Assembly: GCA_946499885.1 (NCBI GenBank)
Contig: CAMMTN010000004.1
Coordinates: forward strand, 1 to 64,000
Length of the DNA: 64,000 nt
Origin: an uncultured Clostridium sp.
GTDB taxonomy: Bacteria > Bacillota > Clostridia > TANB77 > CAG-508
Reading direction: 5' to 3'
Shown: positions 45,278 through 54,888 of the stretch, in pieces
How the letters are laid out: each line of letters starts with the position of its first letter
Position numbering within the stretch: position 1 is the first letter of the stretch
Made by a program: the position numbers and the translations under genes
The notes under the pieces: model-generated
What the model saw: the letters and a program-made list of their open reading frames with translations, nothing else
What the model was told of the DNA's origin: nothing
Databases searched by the model: none

Positions 45278-46467
45278 TGTAGGTTTGTCAAACATATGTC
45301 ACACTCTCTTAGAGTTATCTATATTTGAAATACCTAATATTTGTAGTCTGCCCTTCGCAACTTCGTTGCGGTACTTAAGAAAATTGATAAAATGTACCAT
45401 TTTATGCACTTTTCTTAAGTTTATATTCTTTTAATTGTTCATTTGGACTTTTCCATCCTAATGGTTTCATTGGAAAATTATTATATTCTTTTTCCCAATA
45501 TCCTAATTTCCTTTCAAACTCTTCAAAGCTTTTAAATTCTTTTTTGTAATAAAATCTTTCTTGATCTTTTCTATGACTTCTTTCTACTTTTCCATTATGC
45601 CTTGGTGTCTTTGGCTTTATCAATTTATGCTTTATTTCTAATTTCTCTAATGCTTTTTCAAATTTTGTTTTCTTTGTTGTTCCTTGTGGATTTAATCTAT
45701 TTGTAAATTCTGTTCCATTATCTGTCTGTATACACTCTATCTTAAATGGAAACTTTTTTATTATTATTTTTAAAAATTCTTCTGAAGCATACGTGCTGTG
45801 CTCTTTACTTGTCCATAATACCCTTTTTCTTGTATATTCATCTATTGCTGTATATTGGTAATATCTCCCATCTTTGTCTTTTATCTCTTTTGTTAAACAA
45901 TTCAATGGTACATATTTTACATCCACTTGTACTCTTTCCCCTGGATATGTCATTTGTTGATATGGTTTTGCTTCATATTGTTTCTTCTTGCTTGGTGCTT
46001 TCTCATATATACCCATTCGTTGCATCACTCTATATAGACTTGTTATACTTCTCGTATATCCTTTTTTCCTTAATTTTATCCATAGTACTACTAATCCCGT
46101 TTCTTTATTTTTCACTTTGTAATCTTTTATCATTTTTATTTCCTTATTTGTATGTTGGTTTGGATGACTATGTGGTTTTCTTGACTTATCTTTTAGTGAT
46201 TTTGCTGTCCCATCGTATTTTTCTCTCCATCTATATATGGTCTTTCTGTACATTTTAAAATTTATTGCTGCTTTAGTCACTCCATGTCTATATGAATATT
46301 CTACAACCGTTTGCTTATATTGTATATCTTGTGTTATACTATTACTCATAGGAAATACCTCCAATATTTTAAGTGTTTTGTGGTTAAAACTACTTTATCA
46401 TATTTTGGTATTTCCTTCAATTTTTTATCTTTTATTTTTAGTGTGTCATATCTATTGTAAACCTATA
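45278..46467 (-). mobile_element. Insertion sequence with long target-site duplication
   Basis: About 1.19 kb. Imperfect terminal inverted repeats (left TGTAGGTTTG ... ATATGTCACACT; right end reverse-complemented TATAGGTTTA ... ATATGACACACT) enclose one DDE transposase on the minus strand. Perfect 25-bp direct repeats flank it. Such long duplications are known for the IS1202-type group rather than IS3 or typical IS481 (a few bases). It splits the region between secreted protein A and the receiver-like gene without breaking a gene I can see. Confidence 0.85.
45402..46349 (-). CDS. DDE transposase of the IS
   Basis: 315 aa. N-terminal helix-turn-helix (VVEYSYRHGVTKAAINFKMY, RKTIYRWREKYDG), then an rve integrase core with D in VQVDVKYVPL, D in CIQTDNGTEF, and E in RHNGKVERSH (the DDE triad). 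No frameshift is needed and all residues are present, so it is probably active. ATG 46,349 has GGAGG nine bases upstream. Confidence 0.9.
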   Translation of the reverse strand: MSNSITQDIQYKQTVVEYSYRHGVTKAAINFKMYRKTIYRWREKYDGTAKSLKDKSRKPHSHPNQHTNKEIKMIKDYKVKNKETGLVVLWIKLRKKGYTRSITSLYRVMQRMGIYEKAPSKKKQYEAKPYQQMTYPGERVQVDVKYVPLNCLTKEIKDKDGRYYQYTAIDEYTRKRVLWTSKEHSTYASEEFLKIIIKKFPFKIECIQTDNGTEFTNRLNPQGTTKKTKFEKALEKLEIKHKLIKPKTPRHNGKVERSHRKDQERFYYKKEFKSFEEFERKLGYWEKEYNNFPMKPLGWKSPNEQLKEYKLKKSA

Positions 46468-46492
46468 TATACAATAATATCTTATACATCTA
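46468..46492 (+). repeat. Right 25-bp direct repeat flanking the IS
   Basis: Exact copy of 45,253-45,277. The next 200 bases contain only a terminator (AGATGCA/TGTATCT plus T run near 46,601-46,628) and an AAATCATAAATT/AATTTATGATTT hairpin that closes the gene at 46,695. Confidence 0.85.
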
Positions 46493-46694
46493 CTAAACCT
46501 TAGAAAATGAATAAAAATATTGATTTTTTAAGAATTTAGTGGTATAAATGTATAAATATATAAAATAATTCATATATTTATATATTACTAAATCTTTTAG
46601 CAGATGCAGCAGTGTATCTGCTTTTTTTATGCAAAAAAATCATAAATTCTCAATTAAGAAAATTTATGATTTAATATAATTATTTAATTACCAT

Positions 46695-47312
46695 TTATTT
46701 ATGATTTAACAATTTTTCTAAAATAGGTATTACATCTTCTTTTATCATTGGTTTTTCAATATAAGCGTCGAATCCAATATTATTTACAAAATAATTGTGT
46801 TTTCCTTTATCAACAGTAAGGATAACAACAGGAATTGAAAAATCTTTAATTTCTTTTAACTTTTTAAAGCACTCTAAACCTGTTCCATCACGATATATAT
46901 TATTAGTAAAGATAATATCGTAGCTTTCTCCATATTTAATCTTATTGATTATATCTTGACTACTATTTGCAATATCTACATCAAATCCTAAATCTTCAAG
47001 TATCAATTTTGTATTATTATATGAAGGTAAAAAATAGTCTCCAACTAAGGCAGTTTTTCCAGTGAATTTTTTTTTCTTTTCGTTTTCATTAGAAAATTTA
47101 GTATTTCTAATCGTAGATTTTAAAGAATTATATTCTTTAAGAAAGAAGGAATATTTATCATATGTTTCCAAGTATTTTTCTTCACTTTTTAGCAACCTAG
47201 AAGAAAGTCTTTTATGTTGAAAAAAAATATAGATTAATAAAACGGTAATAATAATTAAAAGGAATATTAAATAAATCAAGTAAATCCACCTCCAATCTAT
47301 ATAAAAATTCAT
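46695..47312 (-). CDS. Membrane-anchored degenerate receiver protein
   Basis: 205 aa. N-terminal membrane helix (IYLIYLIFLLIIITVLLIYI), a coiled linker (about 35-75), then a receiver domain beginning KTALVGDYFLPSYNNTKLIL. The phospho-acceptor position reads IIFTNNIYRDGTG with Asn in place of Asp, while the Lys of VEKP (AYIEKPMIKED) is kept. It is therefore a pseudo-receiver at the membrane, possibly a phosphorylation-independent signalling partner. There is no kinase nearby. Confidence 0.75.
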   Translation of the reverse strand: MNFYIDWRWIYLIYLIFLLIIITVLLIYIFFQHKRLSSRLLKSEEKYLETYDKYSFFLKEYNSLKSTIRNTKFSNENEKKKKFTGKTALVGDYFLPSYNNTKLILEDLGFDVDIANSSQDIINKIKYGESYDIIFTNNIYRDGTGLECFKKLKEIKDFSIPVVILTVDKGKHNYFVNNIGFDAYIEKPMIKEDVIPILEKLLNHK

Positions 47313-47409
47313 TACCTAATATAAAAATTGTCAATTAAACTTACGAAGTAGTAGTATGTTATATACTGTTCAAACATAATACAATAGTATTAAGTTATAA
47401 ACAGAGGGG

Positions 47410-47677
47410 GTGGCAAAAATTTTTACTAAAACGAGACAAATATTAGCAAATAATATTGTCTATTATAGATTAGAAAAACGGCTGGTCTCAAGAACAGTTT
47501 GCAGAGCTATTGGGTACAAGTTCTGGATATGTTTCTGAGATGGAAAATGCAAAGCGCAATATTTCCATTGACTATATAGACCATATTTCAACCATTTTTA
47601 AAATTGAGCCACACGAATTATTAGTTAATCGCAAACCAGTTATAAGTAGAAGAATATATAAAAGGAGTAAGAGATAA
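47410..47677 (+). CDS. XRE-type HTH regulator, one +1 CGG site
   Basis: GTG start after AGAGGGG. CGG 47,479 must be read as Gly to give 88 aa: NIVYYRLEKGWSQEQFAELL followed by GTSSGYVSEMENAKRNISID, a textbook HTH_3 in which the G-W-S-Q-E turn is the recoded residue. Read straight it would end 15 codons later, within the helix-turn-helix. It is a likely repressor of ICE or cargo genes. Confidence 0.82.
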
Positions 47678-47746
47678 AAGTACAGGACTCTTACTTTTTT
47701 ATATTAGGTAAAAACATTATATCATATATTTATTACTTTTATATAG

Positions 47747-47845
47747 TTGATACATATAGTTTTATAGCGAAATTATAGTTATCAACTATAGTAACTATAG
47801 TTGTCAGCTATAGTTTTTGACTAAAATTAGAGTTACTAACTATTT
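47747..47845. promoter_or_regulatory. Cluster of palindromic operator-like repeats
   Basis: Overlapping inverted repeats ATAGTT-ATC-AACTAT (47,775-47,789) and ACTATAG-N7-CTATAGT (47,794-47,814), with further ATATAGTTGATA and GAGTTACTAACTAT copies on either side. They lie between two HTH genes and immediately upstream of 47,896, so they are probably binding sites of one of these regulators. Confidence 0.65.
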
Positions 47846-47895
47846 CATTTTTGTTTTAAAATCTAATATACTATTAGCTGAGGTGAATTTATTTA

Positions 47896-48210
47896 ATGGC
47901 AAATCCAGAAAATAGTATTATTATAGGTCAAAATGTTAAAAAAATTAGAAAAAAACTTAATTTAACACAAGAAGAATTTGCAGAACAACTAGACATTAAT
48001 ACACAATTCTTATCACAAATTGAAAACGGAAAAGTTGGTATTAGCATTGATAATGCTATCAAAATTTGTAATACTGCAAAATGTTCTTCTAATATATTAT
48101 TTAAAGAACTTATTAAATTCCCTGACATCATAGAAAAGTATGAACTTTTAACGAATAGGGACAAAAATATAATAAATGAAATGATTTCAGTTCTTTTAAA
48201 TACAAAATAA
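47896..48210 (+). CDS. XRE-type HTH regulator
   Basis: 104 aa. HTH_3 domain: IIGQNVKKIRKKLNLTQEEF, then INTQFLSQIENGKVGISIDN, with a helical C-terminus. The out-of-frame AAC GGA in ENGK shows that a CGG there does not disturb the frame. RBS GAGGTGA. It is downstream of the palindrome cluster, probably self-regulated. Confidence 0.85.
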   Translation: MANPENSIIIGQNVKKIRKKLNLTQEEFAEQLDINTQFLSQIENGKVGISIDNAIKICNTAKCSSNILFKELIKFPDIIEKYELLTNRDKNIINEMISVLLNTK

Positions 48211-48385
48211 ATTTTAAAAGCTAGCATTTTCAGTATATTGTTAGCTTTTTATGTTTTTTAATACAATAATAATCTCAAAATTTCTTTAATAAAAAATAGA
48301 TTAAATCATAAACTGTAAGTCTGTGTTACATTTTATCACAAAATTTGTAATAAAATCAATAAAAAAGAAATAGAGAGGGATTATC

Positions 48386-48628
48386 TTGAAAAAATATAAT
48401 AATAAAGCCAATATAATTGGTAATCTCTTATTGTTACATAGAAATAAAAAGGGTTTTTCAAAAGAAGAAGTATGTAGGAGAGTACAATTATATGGTATTG
48501 ATATACATAGAGTAGAACTCTATAGAATGGAAAAAGGAATAAGTATTGTAAAAGACTTTGAATTAGTTGCTCTGTGCAATGTATTAGACATAGATTATAA
48601 TAAAGAAATTGTTCCAATAATTGAATAG
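48386..48628 (+). CDS. Small XRE-like HTH regulator
   Basis: 80 aa, TTG start after AGAGAGGGAT. The helix-turn-helix is atypical: NIIGNLLLLHRNKKGFSKEE, then YGIDIHRVELYRMEKGISIV. It is the third HTH gene in a row ahead of secreted protein B and is a likely local regulator. Confidence 0.75.
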   Translation: MKKYNNKANIIGNLLLLHRNKKGFSKEEVCRRVQLYGIDIHRVELYRMEKGISIVKDFELVALCNVLDIDYNKEIVPIIE

Positions 48629-48798
48629 ATACATATTTATTATAATAAATATATTAATCTTTACTTTTTTAATTAATTTATTGTTTTTCTATTTACTTTA
48701 ACATTTTTTTGTGCTATTGCTATATTATTAATAGGTTCTTGCTTGCAAGAGCTTATTATATGGATGGGATATGCTTTGACGACATTGGAGGTTTTTCT

Positions 48799-49311
48799 AT
48801 GAAAAAGTTATTAGCATTATTATTATCCGGTTGTTTAAGTTTAGGTATCTTTACAGCGCCTGCGTACGCAAGTGAATTGCCAAATGAGGAGCAATCTGCT
48901 GCGCCGGTTATGGAAGTTACCGCAGTTGGTCAAAATGGCCAGGAGCAATCTACAACACCAGTTGTAGAAGTTACAGCTGTTGGTCTAAACGGCGAAGAAG
49001 TATCGCCACGCTATGTCAAGGAATTGTGGAATAGCGGTGCACTTTTCTTCATTACTTCATACAAAGTAAGGGTTCAGCCTCAAAAAGGTATGAAGTTGAT
49101 GCTTTCTTTTGGAGCAACTGATACTGTGAAGATTTCTGCAACGAAGAATGGTGGCTGGTGGCCGTCTAAATCCGTTACTTATCAAAAAGGTTCCGGGACA
49201 CAGACCTATGACCTGATTGATAACTGTAATGGTGAACCGTACACGTTAGAGTTCAAAAACGGTACGGGATGTACTATGGCTGCTATTGCTTTTGAAACAG
49301 ATGTCAAGTAA
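48799..49311 (+). CDS. Secreted small protein B
   Basis: 170 aa from the ATG after TGGAGG. Signal peptide (KLLALLLSGCLSLGIFTAPA, cleavage after AYA), two near-identical linker repeats (VMEVTAVGQNGQEQ; VVEVTAVGLNGEEV), then a beta-rich domain with KGMKLMLSFGATDTVKISAT and the C-terminal GTGCTMAAIAFETDVK. GC-rich relative to neighbours, and a distant relative of secreted protein A. Either could be an exported antimicrobial or contact factor. Evidence is layout only. Confidence 0.75.
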   Translation: MKKLLALLLSGCLSLGIFTAPAYASELPNEEQSAAPVMEVTAVGQNGQEQSTTPVVEVTAVGLNGEEVSPRYVKELWNSGALFFITSYKVRVQPQKGMKLMLSFGATDTVKISATKNGGWWPSKSVTYQKGSGTQTYDLIDNCNGEPYTLEFKNGTGCTMAAIAFETDVK

Positions 49312-49409
49312 GCAGTAAAAAAATTGGAGTTTTATTAAACTAAGATTCTAGCATATTCCTTCCATAGGAGTAGGACCATTAATTTGGTTCTACTTTTTTT
49401 ATAAATAAA

Positions 49410-49446
49410 AAGGGCTATTGAAATTTTTTCAATAGCCTAAAAATTT
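49410..49446. terminator. Bidirectional terminator
   Basis: AGGCTATTG/CAATAGCCT-type stem (GGGCTATTGAAA with TTTCAATAGCC) between the convergent secreted protein B gene and the ABC transporter operon, with A and T runs on either side. Confidence 0.8.
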
Positions 49447-49447
49447 T

Positions 49448-51929
49448 TTAATCCACATCATTCCTACTCAAAATCTGCGCAGGAGTTTTTCTAATCACAT
49501 TAAATACTGGAAGTAACCCAACAATTATGTTAAATACAAAAATTATCAGTACACTAATACCAATCACACTCAAATTAAGCATAAATTGGTCTTGATAATA
49601 TGGTATCATCTGCAAGCCTTTTATAATATTTGCCGTAATAAGGAGTCCTGGTATAGCTGTTACAGTTGTTATTGCAATAATCTCCCCTAAAAACATCTTA
49701 TATATGTCCATCTTCTTAAGTCCTATTGCCCTTAAAATACCAACCTCTTTAACTCTGGATAAGAAAGATGAACGCATCATTAAGAAAATTTCAATTAATG
49801 AAATTGCTAATATAATACCAGCTAATATAATGCTCGAAATTATAGCATCTTTATTTGATGCAATATATCTTTCTCTATCCTTATTATATGTATCCTCAAT
49901 ATATTTACCATTTTCTGTAAAATAATTTATTGCTTTCATTTTGTCCTTTGGATATATTGTTATGTTATTATTATCTTGTATCACTTTATATTTAATAGTA
50001 TTATTAGTAGTGAAGAAATCATTAATATTTTCTTTACTATTATAATATCCAACAACTTCTAATTTATGTCCATTTATCTCATCATCAACTGTTTCATTTA
50101 AATCCATATCATATTCGTTCATTTCATTAACAATTATTTCATAATCGTTCTCAGGCATTCTTCCTTCTGTTAGCTCTATTTTATCTTTTGCAAGTTCCAC
50201 ATCATAGATTTTATGTGATAGATAATTATTGACATCTGAATCACCTAGCACTATTCCATTATATGAATCTCCCTTTGGTGCATTTGCTATAACATTAATA
50301 AAAATTTCTTCATTCATATATATTGATGGTGTGCCCATATCACAAATTCCGACTATTTTAAGATTCTTCATATTTATTTTACTTATTTCTCCAAATAAAT
50401 TATTAATGGAAAGTTCTCTATTTAAATAGTCTGATACATTAACCATTCCTACTTCTTTTGCATTTGTAAGACTAGCATTAATTAAATCTTCTAAAATCGT
50501 TTTATCAATTACTACCTCATATTTATTCTTTGGCATTTTACCCAATATCAAATTTTTTTGATTAATAGTTTTTATACTTGTAAGTGATGTTGTAAAATAA
50601 TCAAAAACGTTTGCAGTCTGAAAGTAATCACCATACAATACTTGAAATTGTATCTGACTATCTCCTGGAATAATATAATCTACAAAATCCAATTTTTCAT
50701 ATTTTAGGTAATCTTTTATCTTTATATCATCATCTATAATTGTAAGATAATCTTTATTTTTAGTTATAAATTTCTCATCTTTAATATTTGTAACACCCAT
50801 TATATTGCTTACTGCATATAGCACAAACATTGAAGATGCTACAAAGCCTAGAAGTAATAACTTCTTTAAAATAGAATAATTGTATATCTTTTTAAAACCA
50901 TCTATTAGCAATGTAAATGGATTATAAATAGATGTATATCTTTTCTTGTACTTCTTATTTATTATATCTTCATACTTAAACTCATATTTCTCATACTCTT
51001 CTTTAGACATTTTCTTGTAATAATCATCAATTAATTCTATTGATGAACTATCGTCTATAACCTCTACTTTATGTTCTTTTGCCTCTATGTATAAGTTTCC
51101 ATTTTTCACAACAAGTTTTACATCTAGCTTGTCTTGCTCATTCAAATATACTTTAATATCTAAATTATCTTTATTTAGAGTTTCAATTTTTTGGAATTCT
51201 TTTAAATAAATATTATTTTCTAATCTATAATCTAATCCATTGTTATGCTCATTTTCTCTATCATTTACTACTTTTCCATCAACCACTTCTATAATTCTTG
51301 ATGCATAGAATTCTGCTAAATCTCTTTCGTGCGTAACTAGAATTACTAATTTATCTTTAGATATGGATTTAATTATATTCATTATTTCTAATGAATTCTT
51401 GCTATCTAGATTCCCAGTAGGCTCATCTGCAATTATAATACTTGGATTTTTAACTAAAGCCCTTGCTATTGCAACTCTTTGCCTTTCTCCACCTGAAATC
51501 ATATTTGAATATCTATTTCTGTATTTATATATCCCAAGTTCATTTAATATATAATTAACTCGCTTCTTTATTTCATCTTTGTTTTTTACTCCACTCATTT
51601 TCAAAGCAAGTGCAACATTTTGAAAAACAGTCATATCATTTATTAAATTATAGTTTTGAAAGATATAACCTATATTCAAATTTCGTATCGTATCTATTCT
51701 TCCACTTCTTTTATTAGTGATTCTCTTTCCATTTATATAAATCTTTCCACTATTTACTTTATCTAGTCCACCTATTGCATTTAGAAGTGTAGTCTTACCG
51801 TGAGCCTGAATCTCCCAAAATAGCTACAAGCCCGCTATCTCCAAATTCTAAACTTGTCCTATTAATTACGTGAATTTGATTCCTTTTAAACCTATTAAAA
51901 TATTTATTTACTTTATCTAATTTAATCAT
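49448..51929 (-). CDS. MacB/FtsX-type ABC transporter, one +1 CGG site
   Basis: Single polypeptide: ATPase (about 1-220) then a FtsX/MacB permease with one N-terminal helix (~270-290) and three C-terminal helices. The Walker A reads VAILGDSGSGKTTLLNAIGG only if CGG (plus-strand 51,798-51,800) is decoded as Gly; read straight, the next codon is a stop. Signature MISGGERQRVAIARAL and Walker B IIIADEPTGNLDS are intact. Corrected length 826 aa. It is probably an exporter or antimicrobial-resistance transporter, and starts three bases after its partner gene. Confidence 0.88.
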
Positions 51930-51932
51930 AAA

Positions 51933-54234
51933 CTACACCTCCTCATCTCTGTATGTATCCATTGCTGACTTTTTAAATAACTTTTTTGCATATGTGTTTG
52001 CGATTAAAATCGAAATTATAACTAGTAATATATATAAAATAGCAAAATCACTAATCTTCAAGAAGTATAATAGCTTTGATATACTTTCATTTACTATAAC
52101 ACCATTATTAATTAAAAGTACTAATGCTATTACAGTAATAAATGCTATATTTAGAATTGTAAACAATTCAATCTTAAGTAAACTCTTTGCATTCTTTCTT
52201 GTTGCTCCTAATATTCTTATAGTAGAGAAATACACATTTCTTGATTTTAGTATTATTTTTATTATGAAGTATGATATAAAGAATAGAATAATTGCTATAA
52301 CTATCATTACAATAATATTTATTGTTTGTATTATTTGGTCATATCCACCATTATAACTTCTTAAACAATTTTTTACATATAATGTTTCAAAACCACTATT
52401 CTTAAGCTCATTAATGGTATTATCTAGTTCTTTTAAATCCTCTATGTAAACACTGCTTTGATAAATACCTTTATCAAATAGTTTTTCAAATTCATCTTTA
52501 TTTACATATATTTTTCCATTATTTAATTTATAGTCTTTTTCTCCTGTTAGGTATTCAAAATTATCTTCAGTATATGTTCTGTCAATTTCTAATTCTAGCT
52601 TTTCCTTAAAGTACATATTATCAATAGTTATCTTTAAAGTATCTCCTACACAATAACCATATTTAGATAAATTGTTCATATCTCTCGAAACGTATGCATA
52701 TCCTTTAGGCACATTTTTATTTGGTTCAATTAGATATTGTGAACCTATTACATCTAATATTTTATTCTCGTATTCTGTTGTAATCTTACTTGCTTGCATA
52801 ATAATATTTTTAGTTATTTCAGTTGCTACTTTTTCTCCAACATAAATTATAGAATCGACAAATTGATTATCGTTTTGCAAAACAATGCCTACAACTTTTA
52901 ATTTATAATTTAAGTATTTTTCTATTTTACAAGTAGAATTTAATATGGTTTCAATTACATTTGTGTTAAAGAAAGTGTTGTTGCTACCATAAATTATTAT
53001 TTCATTGTCTTTTTTAGGCATTCTTCCATAAGTCAATTTGTCATTTAATGTACTTAGCTGTTTTATATGGCCTAGCATAGACATATTATTTATATCTATA
53101 TATGCTTGAGCATCTAGTATTAAGTCGTTTTTTACTATATAATCGACATTAGTCATTTTCTCAATTTTTTTATAATCCTTTTCAGATATTTCAGAATTGT
53201 TCTTTTTCTTTATAACAATTCTTTTATCGCTAGTATCAGAGAAATAGCTATTATATCCATTATTGCTTATCTCGTATTCTTGCTTTTTCAATGAAGCATA
53301 TCCTGTAAGAACTGCTACTGTAATAAATAAAAACACAAGTAATAATAGTAAAAGCTTGATTTTAATATTAAATGTATTTCTTATGCCAAGTCTAAATTTA
53401 TTAAATAAACTTATGTTTTTCTTTTTGTTTTGCGCTTTTGGAATTGCAGAAAGTCCAAAATAAATTGATTCCAATCCATCTTTTTTCTCTTTATTGTAGC
53501 TTTTCATTTTTCTTGTGATTTCATTTTCATTATTTTCTGTTATATTATCGTTATGAGTAACTGGCTCATCTTCAATTATCTTACCATCGTGCATTACAAC
53601 CTTTCTTGTTGCATATTTTTCTATCTGCTCATAATTATGAGTTACTACGATAACAAGTTTATCTTTGGAAACTCTATGAAGCAATTCGACAATACTCTTT
53701 GCAGTTTGGCTATCTAAGTTCCCAGTAGGCTCATCTGCTACAATTATAGGAGTTTCTTTTATTAATGCTCTTGCTATTGCTACTCTCTGTTTTTGACCTC
53801 CGGATAGTTTAGACACTTTTGTATTCTTATATTTCGACAATCCAACTTCATCAATTACTTTTAATATTTGTTTTTTTACTTTATGTTTTTTATATCCATT
53901 TATTAAAAGCACAAGCTCAATGTTCTGATAAACAGTATAACTATTTACTAAGTTGAAATTTTGAAAAATGTTACCAATATATTTCTTTCTGTAATTTTCG
54001 AAATCTTTTTCAGTGTATCCAGATGCTTCCTCTCCATTGATATATAGTTCGCCTTCTTCATAAGTATCTAGTCCGAGAAAGTACATTCAATAAAGTGGAT
54101 TTTCCACTTCCACTTTCTCCTGTAATTGCTACAAACTCTCCTACGTTTAGTTTTAAATTTATTTTTGTTATTCCGCTTGCTACGGTATTTTTGCCATAGT
54201 AAAATTTAGATACATCCTTGAGTTCTAATAGCAT
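51933..54234 (-). CDS. MacB/FtsX-type ABC transporter, one +1 CGG site
   Basis: ATPase plus permease in one chain, 766 aa after reading CGG (plus 54,073-54,075) as Gly: Walker A VAITGESGSGKSTLLNVLSG then LDTYEEGELYINGEE, signature KLSGGQKQRVAIARAL, Walker B PIIVADEPTGNLDS, H-loop VVTHNYEQ. The recoded Gly follows the Walker A helix (VLSGLD, highly conserved). The permease has the FtsX layout with a large extracytoplasmic domain. With the next gene it forms a probable heterodimer that may export or resist the secreted proteins encoded nearby. Confidence 0.88.
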
Positions 54235-54363
54235 AAAAATTCCCCCTTTTTATTCTACTTTATGATTAAGTTATACTACAAATTTATAGAATAAGTCAAT
54301 TAAAATATTATTATTATATTTTTTAATTCATACAAATCTGTTAACATTTAAGGCATAAAAACA

Positions 54364-54399
54364 TAACTTGTGTGAATTAATAGTTCACACAAGTTATGT
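54364..54399. terminator. Hairpin terminator
   Basis: AACTTGTGTGAA pairs with TTCACACAAGTT around ATTAATAG, with A and T runs. It separates the ABC operon promoter from the small genes at 54,442-55,811. Confidence 0.8.
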
Positions 54400-54441
54400 T
54401 AAAAAAATTAATTAATTTTACTTTATTAATTTCACAGTATT

Positions 54442-54723
54442 TTAATATTTCCATATATCAATTACTTTAGCTTTTATTTTCATTTTCTCTTCAGTACTCA
54501 TTTTTTCTAATTCCTTGTCAGATATAATTAATAAATATTCAACTACTATTTCTATATTATTACTTATGTAATAATTACAACTGCCCTCTCGTTTAATTTC
54601 ATCTGGATAATTAAATAGGCTAGATGTACTTGAAAAAAAAGTTTCTATTATATTATCCAATTCTAGTAGGGTTAAAGTAGTATTTAATAATTTTTCCTTA
54701 AGTTCTTGTATCATTAATTCCAT
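54442..54723 (-). CDS. Small hypothetical protein
   Basis: 93 aa, acidic and helical (MELMIQELKEKLLNTTLTLL; LLIISDKELEKMSTEEKMKI), without signal peptide or membrane helix. RBS GAAAGGAG. It is one of four small single genes with low-complexity gaps between them, the layout of immunity-protein arrays, but no immunity family is recognised. Confidence 0.6.
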   Translation of the reverse strand: MELMIQELKEKLLNTTLTLLELDNIIETFFSSTSSLFNYPDEIKREGSCNYYISNNIEIVVEYLLIISDKELEKMSTEEKMKIKAKVIDIWKY

Positions 54724-54888
54724 AACAATGCTCCTTTCTTGATAAATAGACTTATTAATATAAGATAAAAGTACATAGCCATTACCTAAAGATAACCAGA
54801 AACTATGAGTATTATACTATAACTATATATAATCTTGTACTATCAATTAATATATTTCATCAAATCCAATAACTTTTAAAAATTCAAA

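Noticed and set aside
45746..46258. 170-aa plus-strand hydrophobic ORF inside the IS
   Set aside because: Antisense shadow of the intact DDE transposase; apparent membrane helices come from Lys/Glu codons read backwards.
47747..47845. CRISPR-like repeat array
   Set aside because: Repeats are short overlapping palindromes without regular spacing or unique spacers. They fit operator sites between HTH genes.
10432..54075. Frameshifts explained as random sequencing or assembly errors
   Set aside because: All 23 are a single extra base giving an in-frame CGG before a Gly codon, on both strands, in unrelated contexts, while equal CGG strings in other phases are unaffected. Random or homopolymer errors would not respect reading frame. 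Independent reads are still needed for final proof.
10432..54075. Simple reassignment of CGG to one amino acid without frameshift (as reported for Trp or Gln elsewhere)
   Set aside because: Reading CGG as any triplet leaves the downstream frame closed within a few codons at most sites (for example CGG TAA in the ABC gene). Only a one-base skip restores homology.
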